Assembly (NCBI GenBank): GCA_028571685.1
Contig: CM053146.1
Coordinates: 64,761,431-64,825,430, forward strand
Direction: 5' to 3'
Origin: Heterohyrax brucei
Lineage: Eukaryota > Chordata > Mammalia > Hyracoidea > Procaviidae
Length of the DNA: 64,000 nt
Shown here: piece after piece, positions 38,201 to 53,200 of the stretch
Numbering within the stretch: position 1 is the first letter of the stretch
Layout of the letters: each line of letters opens with the position of its first letter
The notes under the pieces: generated by a model
The model's database searches: none
What the model was told of the DNA's origin: nothing
Seen by the model: the letters and a program-made list of their open reading frames with translations, nothing else
Translations under genes and position numbers: made by a program

Positions 38201-41200
38201 CTGAGTTAAAAGGGTGTCTGCGGACTGCACGCTTGGGATATCTCAAGTCGCTGTCAGACTGGTAAATCTGGTCTTTTCTTATTAGAATTTGGTTCTATAT
38301 TTCTTTCTGTCTCTGTCCTGTGTCCTCTGTTGCGATCCCTGTCACAGCAGTCAGTGGTGGTAGTTGGACACCATCCAGTTGTGCCAGACTCCGTCTGGTG
38401 GAGACTGTGGTAGCTGGGGCCCATTAGTTCTTTAGACTAATCCTTCCCTTGCATCTTTAGTTTTTTTCATTTTCCCTTGCACCAGATAAGGTGGGACCAG
38501 TCGAGTGTCTTAAGCTGGCTGCTCACAAGCTTTTAAGACCCCAGATGCTACTCACCAAAGTAAAATGTAGAAAACTTTCTTTATAAACCGTGATACACCA
38601 GCCGAGCTAGAGTTTCTCCAGGACCGTGAGCCCCAGCCCTCAGCTCAGTAATTCAGTCGCTCAGGGAGTCTGAACGCCTCGATGACCTCACCTTGGTCCA
38701 GCTGTTACGGCTTCCTCAGTGTTGTCTACACAGTCTTATCTTCTACCAAAGTTACTACTTATCTACTGTCTAGTTAGTGTTTTCTCTCTCCAGTCCTTCC
38801 TCTATCTTAACCATCAAAGATTGTTTCTTTCTCTCACAATCGTTTTCTCTTAAGTGGTAAATGCAGTGATAAATCTTAATGCTGGGCTCAATTTAAAAAA
38901 TAAGGTTTCTTATTCTTTCCCCTATGGTACAAAATAAAATCTGGAAAATACTAGAGTAGAAAAGAGAACAAAATCAATGATTACTTGTCATCAGTAGACA
39001 GCTACTATTAGCATAGCCCACCAGACACTTAATTTTGATATTTAATTAACTACGGCAATGATACTTGAAAAAAAAAATCACATCCTGTTTGGGTTAATCG
39101 GACTCCTGAGTCAATTTGTATTCAAACAACCTGAAATTTTATAAAAGGTTACATAATTACAAATTAACGTGAATTTATTTGTAAGATTTTCCTGGAAAGA
39201 TACTATCCACATGTACAATAATTTTATACCTGAATACTTCTGACAGAGAGACACACTGTAATGTTCATTGCAGGAGGTAAAATTCCATGTCCCAACAAAA
39301 CGTGACTTTGGAAGGTTCAGCATGAGAGCGCACTCATAGGACTCTTCCTCAAAGATCTAAATGAAAAGGTAAACATGTAAAAGAATTATAAAACTAACAG
39401 TCTGAAGATCCTGTCATAAGAAGTTTAATTCCAGAATGGATTTTTCTTCCCATAAAAAAGAAATTCCATGACTGAGCTAACTTTAAAATCATTAAGAAAA
39501 TCCTGATAAGCTTTCAAAGATGAGAAAGGGCAATTAACTTTAGAGATTAGCAAACAAGAACCGGCAAAATTAATAGATACAGCCCAAAACATATAAAGAA
39601 AATAAAAACAAAATCACAGCTTTAGGAATATTTAAGGAGCCCAGATAGTGCAACGGTTAAAGTGGTAGGCTGATAGCCAAAAGGTCAGTGGTTTGAAATT
39701 ACCAGCTGCTCCAAAAGAGAATGAAAGATGTTGCAGTCTGCTTTCATAGAAATTTACAGCCTTGGAAACCCTATGGGGTCATCACAAGTTGGAATCCACT
39801 CAATGGCAGTGTTCTTTTTTTTTTGAGTAATATTTAATGCTGCTATCAGTCTTGACAGTTCAAGTAACCAAAAAAGTAATGACTATTAATTAAATTCTAT
39901 TAGATATATGTAAATTTTCATACTGATAAACTGTATACCACAGAGAGTACACACCTTAAGGCTCTGGCTCTATCTTGAACCCAAATGAACTCACTGCTGT
40001 CTAGCTGATGCCGACTCATGGTGACCCTATAGGGCAGAGTGGAACTGCCCCATTTAGTTTTCAAAGAGTGTCTGGCAGATTCGAACTGTCAACCTTTTGG
40101 TTAGCAGCTGTAGCACTTAACCGTCTATGCTACCAGGGCTTTCAACTTTATCCTAGCTACCATAAAAACTTCTAAAATTTAACAACATACATACCTGATT
40201 TCATTCTCTGATAAAAAAGTCAGTAATACCAGAAATAAAAATTTAATTCAAAGTATATTGGCTCTATACTTTTCTGTATGCTTGAAACATCTCACAGTGA
40301 AAAGAATGTAAGGGGATAACTCAGAGAAATAAGGATAATTGTTATTTGCAGATTATGATGACCTAATTAGCAAAGCCAATAAAATGACAGTGAAAAATTC
40401 TGAGAAATAATAAGACCATTTAGTAAGATGATGCCTATGACATAGACACATTTTTTTAAAAAAATTCCTAAAGCGTAGTTTTCCTATACATACATATCTT
40501 GGAGATATTGCATGTTTGAATCCAATAAAGTGAACACTGCAACAAGTGAGTCACACAATTCTCAGTGCATATAAAAGTTATGTTTACACCATCCTGTTAG
40601 TCTATTAAGTTTGCAATTGCATTTTATCTTAAAAAAAAGCCAATGTGTATATCATAATATCAAAATACTTCATTGCTAAAAAAAGTGCTAGCCATCACCC
40701 CAGCCTTCAGTGAGTTGTAGATAATCTTTTCACTGGTGGAGCTTCTTGCCTCAATGTTGATGGGTGCTGATGGTTGCTGAAGGCTGTGGCAATTTCCTAA
40801 AATAAGACAACAATATAGTTTGCTGCATCAACTGACTCTTCGTTTCATGAAAGATTTCTCTGTAGCATGCCATGCTGTTCGATAGCATTTTATCCATACT
40901 AGAACTTCTTTCAGAATTGCAGTTAATCCTCTCAAACCCTGCTCCTCCTCTGTCAGTTCAGTTTACGTCATACTTAAACACTTTGCTGTCATTTCAACAG
41001 TGCTTCCAGCACCTTCACCAGGTAGATCTCATCTCAGGGAACCATTTCTTTGGTCATCCCTAAGAACCAAGTCCACATCTGTTAAAGTTTATCATGAGAT
41101 TGCAGCAATCCAGTCACATCTTCAGGAACAACTTCCAGTTCTCTTGCTATTTCCACCACATCTGTTACTTTCTCCTCTGAAGTCTTGAACATCTCAAAGT

Positions 41201-44200
41201 CATCCATGAAGTGTGAAGTCAGCTACTACAATCTCCTGCTGATGCTGATGTTTCAACCTCCTCCCATAAATGATGAATGTTCTTAATGGCATCATTTGAA
41301 TGCTTCCTTTTCAGAAGATTTTCAATCTACTTTGCCCAGATCCATCAGAGAACTCACTATCTACGGTAGCTATAACTGTACAAAATCTATTTCTTAAATA
41401 ATAAGACTTGAAAGTAAAAATTATTTCTTGATCTATGGACTACAGAGTCGATGTTGCATTAGCAGGCATGAAGACATTGTTCTCTTTTTACAACTCCATC
41501 AGACCTCTTGGGTGATCATGTACATTGCCTGTGAGTAGTAATATTTTGAAAAGAATCTTTCTTTTTTTTTCCTTCTTAGCAGTAGGTCTCAGCAGTGGGC
41601 TTAAAATATCCAGCAAACCGTATGTTAAACAGATAACGCTGTCATCCGAGTTTCTTGTCCCATTTACAGAGCACAGGCAGAGTAGATTCAGTATGATTCC
41701 TAAGGGCCCTAGGATTTTTAGAGTGGTCACGAGTTACATTAGTCCCTAAAAAGGGGGTCAGTCTTTCCTTTGAAGCTTTGAAGTCAGGCATCGACTTCTC
41801 TCTATGGAAGTCCTATATGGCATCTTCTTCCAATATAAGGCTGTTTCATCTGCATTGAAAATTGGTTGTGTAGTGTAGCTACCTGCATCAATTATCTTAG
41901 CTAGATCTTCTGGATGAGCTTTTACATCAGCACTTGTTGCTTCGCCTTGCACTTTTCTGTTACAAGGATGTCTTCTTTCCATAAACCTGCAGACCAACTT
42001 TACCAGCTTCAGATTTTCCTTCTGCGGTGTCTTCACATCTCTCACAGAAGTGCAAGCGGTTAATGTCTCGCGGTGGATTAGGCTTTGGTTTAAGGGAATG
42101 TCGCGGCTGGTTTGATCTTCTATCCAGACCACTAAAACTTTCTTCGTGTCAGCAACAAGACTTGCTCATCATTTGTGTGTTTACCGTAGTACCACTTTTA
42201 ATTCCCTTCAAGAACTTATCCTTGGCATTCACAACTCAGCTAATTATTGGGCACAAGAAGCCTAGCTTTCAGTTTATTTTTGCTTTGACATGCTGACTTC
42301 TCTAAGCTTAATCATCTGTAGATTTTCATGTGAGAGGCGTACAACTCTTTCTTTCATCTGAACACTTACAGGCTATTGCAGGCTTATTAATTAGCCTAAT
42401 TTCAATATTGTTGAGACCCAAGGAGAGAGAAAAGGAGCAGTCTGAATACACATTATTTATTAAGTTTGCTGTCTTACCTGGGTGTGGTTTATGGTACCCT
42501 AAAACAATTACAATAGCAACATTAAAGATCATGGATCACAAATCATCGTAACAGATATAATAATAATGAAAAGATTTGAAATACTCTGAGAATTACCAAA
42601 TTACCACACAGATATGAAGTGAGCACATGCTGTTGGAAAAATGGAGCTGATAGACTTGCACAGCACAAGGATGCCACAGAGCTTGAGCCTGTTAAACGGG
42701 CCGTAAGGCAAAGCCAGGCAAAAGGAGCTAAGCCTGTATATCAACAAGCAAGGGAAGGAAAAGCTGCCACTCAAGATCAAAAACAAAGAAACAGAAGGCC
42801 TGTAAAGCTTCACTGAGGGATCTAAATACAGACTTGAATAAACAGAGGTACAGCATGCCATATTCCTGAATTGGAAGATTAATAAAAAGATACCAACTGA
42901 CCCTAAAACTTAGTCAAATTCACCAGAAGATTCTAAAAGCTTAATTGTTCTGGTTGAAAAACTGGCTAAATAACCCTAAATTTTGTTTGGAAAAACAGAG
43001 AAGCATAGCTAAAAATATTTTTAAAGACATACAATAAGGGAGAACTAATCCTACTCTTAGTGAAAATATGGCAAAATTATATTATTTAGATCAGTTTAGT
43101 AGCTATGTAAGAATATGTACTTAACATACTAAACATTAATAGATGACATATGAAGCATCTGTATTAGTCAATAAATAATGCTAGGACAAGTGGTTAGGAT
43201 TTGAGAAAAGCATGAAATACTTATTGATAACATATACCGTGGACGTATCATGTTCTCAGAAAAAAAAAAGACAACACATGCGACAAAACTAGAAGAAAAT
43301 ACAGACATATTTAACTAGCACTTACATGATAAAGTACTGTCTAACTCAAAAACAACGGCAGGGGAAAAGAAAATAAATATATCTGAAAATACACAAAAAA
43401 ACTTTGTTCCTGGAATATTTTTGGTATCCAGACTATTAAAAAAAAAAACAAAAAACTGAAAGAAACATTTGCAATAGATACAAGAAACCAAGGTCTGAAC
43501 ATTTAATGTTTACAGTCATTAAATGCTGAGGCCAAGAACCCAAAGTCTCAAAACGCTAATTAAAACATTTATATTTCCTTCTATGTATAAATCACTACTC
43601 CATGCTTTTGGAGCCCTGGTGGCACAGTGGTTAAGAGTTCAGACTGCTAACCAAAAGGTCAGCAGCTTGAATCTACCAGCTGCTCCTTGGAAATCCTATG
43701 GGGTGGTTCTACTCTGTCCTACAAGGTCAGTGACTTGGAAATGACTCCACAGCAATGGGTATTACTCCGTGATTTTATAGGTTATGGAGTAAGCCCTATG
43801 GAATTTGATGCCACCATGAAAAGCTAAGGTATTAAAAAAACATCTGGAAAGCCCTGGTTCTTTCTCTTTTTTTTGTAGAAGCTTTATTGAGAAGTACTTC
43901 ACAGTCCATACAATTCACCCATTTAGTGTACAACTCATTGTTTTCAGCAGGGCTTTGAACTGGTTTAGAATGGTCCACAACCTGCCATTGTAACTAAGGG
44001 CTGCATAAGCATTACATAGCAGCCAAATCTGTTACTGAGGGTTTTTGACCAGAGTAGGAAATAACTGTGCCTGACTGAAGATGGCAGCTAATCACGCGGC
44101 TTTGAATGTGTGTTACTCTCCACAACTGTGCCAATAGTATCGCTCTCCAAAAGTGCTGCTACACCTTTTCTTCCTCGAAGTTTTGGCAGCCTGATGCAGA

Positions 44201-47200
44201 AGACCGGGTTATTCGCCAAACTGTGCAGAGCAACACACATTGACAGCAGCATGATCAGCCACCGTCTTTGAGGAGGACACAGCTCTTTGTTTCTTACACA
44301 TTGCCACTGAGTCACTTTTAACTCACAGCAACCCTGAAGACAAAGTGAAACTGCTCCACTGGGTTTCCATGGAGTAACAGGTGGATTTGAACTACCAGCC
44401 TTCCGGTTAGCAGCCAAGCTCTTAACCACTACACCACCAGGGCTGTGGTCAAAATCCCATGGGCAACAGATTTGGTTGCTATGCAAGGCATATGTGGTCC
44501 TTATTTATGATGGCAGTTACTGAACCATTTTGAACTGGTTCAAAGCCCTGATTTTTAGTATATTCACAAAGTTCAACAACCATAATCTCAAACAGATTCA
44601 GAATATTTCATCATCTGAAAAAGAAACCTGTATTCTTTAGCTATCACGTTTCCCTCCCCAACCTCCTGCCCCAGGCCCTTGATCCTTCTCAGCCCCTGGA
44701 AACCACCAGTCTACTTTGATTTTTCCTACTCAGGACTTTTCATACAAATGAAATCATACAGTGAATCTCTGTTCTTAATCCAGTAATTCACAGCAGACTT
44801 GGATATTTCATAAAGCTGTATAGTGCAGTGGTTGAAAGCTATGGCTGCTAGCCTAAAGGTTGGTGGCTCAAATACACCAGACACTCCTTGGAAACGCTAC
44901 AGGGCAGTTCTACTCTGTCCTATAGGGTTGCTGTGAGTTGGAATTAACAGTAGTGAGTTTCTTTTCTTTTTTTCTTCACACAAAAAAATAGATTAAAAAA
45001 TAAAATAAGCTTACATCTCCTGGTATTCTGAGCTTTTGCCCAATCAGTAAGGGGTGGAAGTTACTGTAGGTCAGCTCTCTGTTGTCGGTCCATCTGTGTG
45101 TCCTGTCAGAGACCTTCCAGCGCAATCCAATCCAGAAAGTAGCCTCCATCTCCGGAAGCAAGGATGTTATAAAGTCTGTTGGACAGAGATTTTTTTTTTA
45201 ATGAATTTGATTTATTCAAATTGAACATATACCAAAAACATCAGTGGATAGTTCTTGCTTATCTATCAGAATAGTCTTTGGGTCTATAAGGAGTTCCACT
45301 CTGTAAAAAGTAGCCTAACAAGATTATTTTTATATGTTCCCTTCCAAAACAAGTCTATTACCTTGTTCACTCTGGCTCAGTACCGAAGGCAGGGTACCAC
45401 CGAAGGTATGACAAGTATCACTTGCTTGAGAAAATGTAACAGACTTGGGCTTGATCCTTAGAAAACACTGCAAACAAAGAACGCATACGAAGCATATGAC
45501 TCCAGACTTGAGAACGCTCACACAGAAAGTAAAAGTATCACTTTTAGAGAACCACTAATTTTCGGTCTGTGAGATGCAGTAATTTACAAAGAAGTACCAT
45601 AAAAATGCAGGCTTACACTGTCTGTTTAAAATATTGCAGAGTGGCATTCAAGTGATTATTATTTTTTAAACCTCTTATTTGTTGAGTACTTCCTGTGTGT
45701 TGAGCAATTTGCACAGTATGATCTCTGAATTCTCCCAATAAATTTGACTCATTAGTGACGTAGTTACATAAGGTCAGCATCTGGACTCTGTTCCATCTGA
45801 TTTCAATATGTATGCTCTTGTTCATCACCTTGGGACTCTGAAAACCACCTGTCTTCAAACACAGTATGCCCCCCTCTCTTGGCAGGATATTTTAATTCAC
45901 GTTTACATCAGTTGTGTCAACTAACTTTGTCCCAATGCTTTAGGAAGAAAAAGATTGTCCTAATTTTAAAAAGTCGAAGGATACTTCTAATATGGACATT
46001 TTTAACTGTCAGGCATTTCTTTCACTTAATGACATGATGGTCACTTTAGTGTGGGGTCATTTGATTCAAACCGTGTTCCATGAGCTGTTCCACAAGGTGC
46101 TTTTAGATATTCTACTTACTCAAGAAGTTCTATGGGCAAATAAATTTGGTCAAATAAGTGGATTCAATAACGTGAATCAGGCTTATTTACCACATTTCTC
46201 TCCTTTGTAAACTGTGTAGAAATTGCTGCTTTCATACTCAGCTCCACTTCTTTCTTCTTAAGAGCATCTTTACATAATCATGGATGGAAATATGTCCAGC
46301 TGAGAAGTATTTCTCAGCCTCCTTACGGATATAAGCAGTCAATGAGAGGTAAGCAATTATCACTGGGCGAGGCTTCTAGAAAAGATCCTTAGAGAGTGCA
46401 TCTGCCCTTGAGCATGGGTTAAATGCTAAGCATGGCACAGCCGAAAGACACAAGGAGCCTGCTTTGGGAGACTTCTTGCAGCTTCCAAATCAGCCACATC
46501 CAGCTTACCACCAGACTTCTTCCATGCGAGAAAACAAGCACTTTAACATACTCCAGTAGGAACTTTAACATACTCTAGTAGGAATAGGGAACCCTGGTGG
46601 CGTAGCAGTTAAGTTCTACGGTTGCTAATCCTAAGGCCGGCAGTTTGAATCCGCCAGGGGTTCTCTGCCAACTCTGTGGAATAGTTATACTCTGTCCTAT
46701 AAAGTCATTATGAGTCAGAATCAACTCGACAGCACTGAGTTTCATTTCTTTTAATTTATAGCAGGAATTGGAAACCCTTGTAGTGTGGTGGTTAAGTGCT
46801 GCGGCTGCCGACCAAAAGGTCTGCAGTTGTATCCGCCTGACGCTCCTTAGGAACTCCATGGGGGCGGTTCTATTCTGTCTATAGTGTCGCTCTGAATCAG
46901 AATTGACTTGACAGCAATGGGTATGGGTTTGGGTTTGGACTCAGTGGCAACGGGTTCAGAGTTTGGTTTATAGTATCTTCTGTGTTTAGCAGTTAGACAC
47001 ATATACCAAGGTAGATCATGCATCTGAAAGAGGCAGATACAGAATGCAGCATTTCCCAAACCTGTTTATTCATAAAAATCTACCTTTGGAAGCAAAATTA
47101 ACGATTAATGTTTTGTATCATATGCCTACCCCCTGAAAAGCAGTTTGGGAAGTGTTGGTTTAATTGGATTGGCAGATGTTGCCTGGATAATTTCCTTGAA

Positions 47201-50200
47201 GAAAAAAAAAAGGAAAACTCAGCCAAACATTAAATCAATTTCCTACATGGCACAGAAACGCTGTTGTTAGTTCTTACCAAGTCAATTCCAATTCACAGAG
47301 ACCCAATGTATGCAGAGAAAAAACGCTCTGCAGGGTTTCAAGGCTGTACTCTTTCTGAAATAGATTACTGAACCATCTTCCAAGGGGTCTCTGGGTGGGC
47401 TTGAATTGCCCACCTTTTGGCTAGAAGTCAAGCATTTAACAGTTTACACCACCTAGGTACTCCTGCCATAGGAGTAGCCCTGATTACTCCATGTACTATT
47501 ACTATTCATTGACAGATAAATTAGCCACAAAATAAAAACACTGTTGTTACAATCAACAGAACAGAAGTGCCTGGAGGCATGACTAACATGAAAGTTTACT
47601 ATTTTTTCTTTCTTAAATATTTCAGAATCTGGTCTTTTTAACAAGGTTTGAGATCTACACCTCATTTTTCTTCCACTTCATCAGAGACTTTTGTTGTATT
47701 TCCTGTCAGGGCAGTCACTGGTGGTAGCCAGGCACCATCTAGGTCTTTCTGTTCTCATGCTGATGTAGTCTCTGGATTATGTGGTCCTGTCTGTCTTTTG
47801 GGCTCATATGTTTCTTGTGTCTTTGATGTCCTTCATTCTCTTCTGCTCCAAGTGGATTGGGACAAATTAATGCTTCTTAGATGGCTGTTTGCTAGCTTTT
47901 AAAACCCAGACACCACTCACCCAAGTGGGATGTAGAATATATACTTAAAAAACTTGGTTACGCCAAATGACCTAGATGTCCCCTGAAACCATGGTCCCCC
48001 AGACCCCTGTCCCTGCTATGCTGTTCTTTGAAGTGTTTGGTTATATTCATGAAACTTTGTGACTTTTTGTTTAGTTTAGTCGAGCCAACTTCTCTTCTGC
48101 TGTGTGTTGTCCTTCCTTTCACCTAACTTCTTACTTACTATCTAATTAATGAATTCTCCTCTTCCTTTCTCCCAACCCTTGTAACCATCAAAGACTTTTT
48201 TTCCCCCCTCTGTGTTTAAACCTTTTCTTCAGCCCCTGTAATAGTGGTTTCATACTATGTTTGTCCTTTTGCAACTGACTAATTTCACTTAACATAGTAT
48301 CTTCCAGATGCCTCCATGTTACAAGATGTTTCCCAAACTCATGGTCGTTCTTAATCATTGCATGTTATTCCACTATGTGAATACACCATAGTTTGTTTAT
48401 CCACTCATCCATTGATGGGCACCTAGGTTGAGTCCATCTTTTTGCTACTGTGGACAGTGCTGCAATAAACTTTGGTTATGCATGCACCTAATTTGTGTTA
48501 TTTCTTTAGGATGCATTCCAAGAAGAGGAATTGGTGGATTGTATGGTATTTACATCTCTAGCTTTTTCAGAAAGAACCAAATAGATTTCCAAAGTGGGCA
48601 TATCATTTTATATTCTCACCAGTGCATAAGTGTTTCAATCTCTCCGCAAAACATTGATTACTCTGTGTTTTGAGGACTAATGCCAGCCTCGTTGGGGTGG
48701 GATGGTATCTCGTTGTTGTTTTGATTTGGATTTCTCTAATTGATAGTGATTGTCAGAATTTCCTCATGCATTTGTTAGCTGCCTGAATGTCTGTTTCGGT
48801 GAAGTGCCTATTCACGTACTTTGCCCATTTTTTAAATGGGTTATTTGTCTTTGTGTTGTTGAGGTTTTGAAGTGTCTTGTAGATTTGAGAGATAAGACGC
48901 TGACTGGATTTGTTGTACACAAAATTTTTCTCCCAGGCTGTAGGTTGTCTTTTGACTGTTCTGGTGATGTCTTTGGATGAATGTAAGTATTTGATTTTTA
49001 GGAGTCCTCAGATACCTCTTCTGGTGTGTGTGCATTGTTAGGAATGTTTTGTATTCTGCTTTTGTCATGTATTAGGGCCCCAGCATTATCTCTGACTTTT
49101 TCTTTCATGATCTGGGTCATTTTAGGTTTTATATTTAGGTCTTCAATCCATTTTGAGTTACTTTTCGTGTATCATGTGAGATATGGATCTTATTTCATTA
49201 TTTTGCAAATGGATATCTAGTTGCCATGGATTGAATTGTGTCCCCCCCCCCAATCTGTGTAGTTATTTGGCTGGGCCATAGTGATGTTCATAAATGCTGC
49301 AAAGGCAGCCTCTATGATGTTAACGAAGGAAGATGAATGCCAGTTCTGTTACTGGGGCAGCACTCAACATGTAGGTTTGTTTTGCTCCTTAGGGCAATCT
49401 ATTGGGATATAAAGGAAAAGGAGGGAAGCAGAGAGTGGTGGATAGCATACCATCAGGAAAGAAGCAGTGTTAGGAGCAGACCAAGTCCTTTTCAAAGGAC
49501 CTGGGGTCCCTGCATCTCACAAACTCTCAGTCCTGGGAAGCTTGACAAAGACCTTCCTCTAGAGGTGACAGAGAAAGACTTCCCCTGGAGTTTATGTCCT
49601 GAATTTGAACTTGTAGTCTACTGGACTGTGACAAAGTAAATTTCTCTTTTTAAAGTTACCCACTTGTGGCATTTCTGTTATAGCACCTCTAGGTGACTAA
49701 GACACTAGTTATGCCAACACCATTTGTTAAATAGACTGTCTTTTCCCCAATTTATGGATTTGGGCCTTTTGTCAAAAGTCACCTGTTCACAGCTGGATGG
49801 TTTTATGTCTAGATTCTCAATTTTGTTCCATTGGTCTATGCATCTGCTTTTGTACCAGTAGTAGGCTGTTTTGACTACTGTGGCAGTGTAACAGTTTCAA
49901 GTCAGGTAGTGTGAGGCCTCCCACTTTCTTCATCTTCAGTAATGCTTTCCTTACCCAGGGCTGCTTCTTTTTCTGTATGAAGTTGGTAATTTATTTCTCC
50001 ATTTCATTAAATATGCCATTGGAATTTAGATCATATTTCATTGTATCTATAAATTGCTTTGGGTAGAATAAACATTTTCGTGACGTTAAGTCTTCCTATC
50101 CCTGAGCAAGGTTGGTGTTTCTCCACTTATGTAGGTCTCTTTTGGTTTGTTGTGGTAGTGTCTTGTAATTTTCTTTGTATATGTCTTTTAAGGTTCTGGT

Positions 50201-53200
50201 TAGATTTAGTCTTAAGTATTTTATCTTCTTGAGTGCTATTGCAAATGGTATTGATTCAATGATTTCCTCTTCGATTTCTCTTTGTTGATGTAAAGGAATC
50301 CAACTGATTTTTGTATGTTTGTCTACAAACCATACTATATGCAAATACAGATGTTTTGACTTTTTCCTTACCAATGCCCTTTATTTATTTCCTTATCTTG
50401 CCTGATTGCTCTGGCTAGACTCTCCAGCACAATATTGAATAAAAGTGATGACAAAAGACATCCTTGTCTGGTTCCCGTTCTCAAGAGGAATGTCTTCAGA
50501 CTTTCTCCATTTAGGATGATGTTGGCTGTTGGCTTTGTATAAATGCCCTTCATTATACTGAAGAATTTCCATTCTATTCCAATTTTGCTGGGAGTTTTTA
50601 ACATGAATGAGCACTGGGCTTTGTGAAATGCCTTTTCTGCAGCAGTTGATAAAATCAAGTGCTTATTATCTTTTGTTTTATTTATGTGGTTGATTATATT
50701 GATTGTTTTTCTAATACTGAACTAGTCCTACATTCCTGGTATGAATCCTATGTGGTCCTGGTGAATTTTTTTTATATAGATTGTTGAATTCTATCAGTTA
50801 GAATTTTGTAGAGGATTTTTTCATCCAAGTTCATAAGACATATTGGTTTGAAATATTCTTCTTCTTCTTTTTTTAATTGTCTTACTTGGGTTTGGTATCA
50901 GGGTTATGTCACCTTAATAGAATGAATTTGAGAGTATTCCATCATTTTCTATGCTCTGAAATACCTTTAGTTATACTAGAATTAACTCTTCTCTAAAAGT
51001 TTGGTAGAATTCTCCAGTGAAGCTGTCAGGGCCAGAATTTGTTGCTGTTGTTGTTGGGAGATTTTGAATTACTTTTTCAATATCGGAGAATTAACTCTTT
51101 ATACCACTCATAGTTTCTGGCAATGCAGAGGACAAAGTAGGGTGTTAAAACACACAGAGACCCTCTTAGTAAATTTATCTGATGGGGTACCACTTTGTCA
51201 TCGGTCATATAACTTTAATGAATGTAATCATTTGCTCAATACGGTCATTCACTTTTTACCTTATTCTGAAAAGGAGTCCATTCCCCAGAACACTGTACTT
51301 TTGCTGCAGAGTCTGGACTGTATTTCTCTAATGAAGTTACATTATGTTTCTCACATATAAAAGGTAACTTGGTATTACAGTCTATTGGTTTATTTAAGTC
51401 TGAAAAATAAAAAAGAAGTATTACTGTGGTGAGAAATTTCCTCTCTGCACATTTTAAAAACAGTCTACTAGTACAGAGAGAACCTTTAAATCAATCTTTC
51501 CTAAATGGTTAAAATACGTTCTCTTTCTTCTCTGGCCATTTTTGTGTTCCATTATTATTCTATCAGTAGGCTAAAGTATATCAGCATTGCCTATAAAAAT
51601 GTACTCATTCAGTACAACTATTACACCATCCGAAGAATAATGGGAAGAAGCACAAAGAAAGGTGAAGAGGAGAGCTGAAACTCATTGCTGTTGAGTTGAT
51701 TCTGACTCATAGAGACCCCATAGGACAGAGTAGAACTGCCCCATAGGGTTTCCAAGGAGCGAGGCTATCAACGGAGAAAGGAATTTTAGGACTGCTTCTG
51801 ATTACCTTTTCAAATTTGCTTATATGCTTAAGTATGAAAGTGGTGTTATTTCTAAGTAGCCACTTTACGATAAAAGAAGCTAAAACACTCAGAGTGAAAA
51901 GTGCCTTGGTTTTGGAATTTGAGCTATAGTCATTAACAATAAACCAGAATAAGATGAACCTACCAAATAGAGAGTTAAAACAAGATTAGGCTAGTAGTCA
52001 TACTTGAAGTCTGCATATTACATAATCAACAGCAAAGGACCTAGAATTAACTTTACCTCTAATCCAGATCTTGCCAGATATGTACATGCATTCCTCTCCA
52101 CCTATGATTGGGAAGTGATACCATGGGCGTCGTGAACTGAAACAAAATGAAAGAATTGAGAATTTGTAATGTATTTATATGTCCCATTCAAATTTTTAAG
52201 GGAAATAGTTTTAATTATAAATTTAATGCTAATGCCATTATTTTATACCACTATTTTCTTGACATTAAGGTGCAAAATGGAAAACCTGGAGACATACTGG
52301 TTAAGAGTACGTCTGCTAATCAAAAGCTTGGCAGTTTAAATCCACCAGGTACTCCTTGGAAACCATATGAGGCAGTTCTACTCTGACCTATATGGTCACT
52401 AAGACCATTGACTCAGTGGTAAAGGTTTTTTTGTGGGAAAGGGGTTTAGGGTACAAGTGACTTCATTTCTTTGGTTTAGGTACTTTATGGATTAGTGTTT
52501 AAAATCACTTAACCACTCAAAAATAGTAATCCATTTAGTAAGAGGGAAACCGGGTCTGCTTTTTTAATGACAGCTTCATAAAGGCAGCCTCAATAATGTC
52601 ACATACTATATAAAATGATGATCTATTGGCTGTTCAGGAGTTCTCACCCACCACTTCTGCTCCTCACCAGAGATCTGGAAAACAAACCAAACTTCCTTAG
52701 ATGTGTTAAGTTTTCTAGGAGAGTTCTGATTTAAATACCCTGTCTCACTGTAACCACAAACCACTCAGTAGGGTCTGTATATTCACAGATCCTATTTGGA
52801 TACAGAAAATATGCTTTCTGCCAATGTGGGCATACAGTAATTGGGCTAGTACATTAACTGGGCATATATCAACATCCTATTGTAACTAAGTATAAATTTA
52901 AAAATACATCAATTATTTTTCCTACCAGAAAAAAAGCTATTTTTCAAAGTTAGTATTAATAGAGAAGGCAGAGGTAGTTCACTGGTAGAACTCTTGCCTT
53001 CCAGGCAGGAGACCCGGTTTAGATTTCCGACCAATGCACTTTAAGCACAGCCACTGCTCGTCTGTCAGTGGAAGCTTGCAGGTTGCTGTGATGCTGGACA
53101 GCTTTCAGCAGAGCTTCCAGACTAAGGCAGACACAGAAGAAAGACCTGGGAATCTACTTCCCCAAACCAGTTCATGAAAACCTCATCCATCACAACAGTC

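Larger units (their letters stand above)
35751..39229 (-). other. LY75: LY75 intron between CTLD6 and CTLD7, ~3.5 kb
   Basis: Holds an unclassified A-tailed repeat (36,030-36,290), two long AfroSINEs, a GT-rich run, an AT-rich tandem block and an L1 3' end (38,010-38,840). 36,980-37,914 is mostly unassigned. Confidence 0.8.
39357..45014 (-). other. LY75: LY75 intron inside CTLD6, ~5.7 kb
   Basis: Tigger1 remnant in the centre, five AfroSINEs and two pieces of an old L1 3' end. 40,145-40,484 and 42,690-43,610 look unique. Confidence 0.8.
45468..51259 (-). other. LY75: LY75 intron inside CTLD6, ~5.8 kb
   Basis: About 3.4 kb is a sense L1 with a nested LTR. Three AfroSINEs lie at 46.6-47.5 kb. 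45,468-46,540 is unassigned. Confidence 0.8.

Noticed and set aside
44088..44486. 132-codon minus-strand ORF
   Set aside because: Most of it is the reverse translation of an AfroSINE; no evidence of a gene.
50096..50658. Reverse-transcriptase-like ORFs
   Set aside because: They are fragments of the L1 at 47,635-51,090, not an independent gene.
52968..53038. A functional tRNA-Gly gene
   Set aside because: The B-box equivalent is altered, there is no T-run terminator straight after, and it is fused to a retroposon body.
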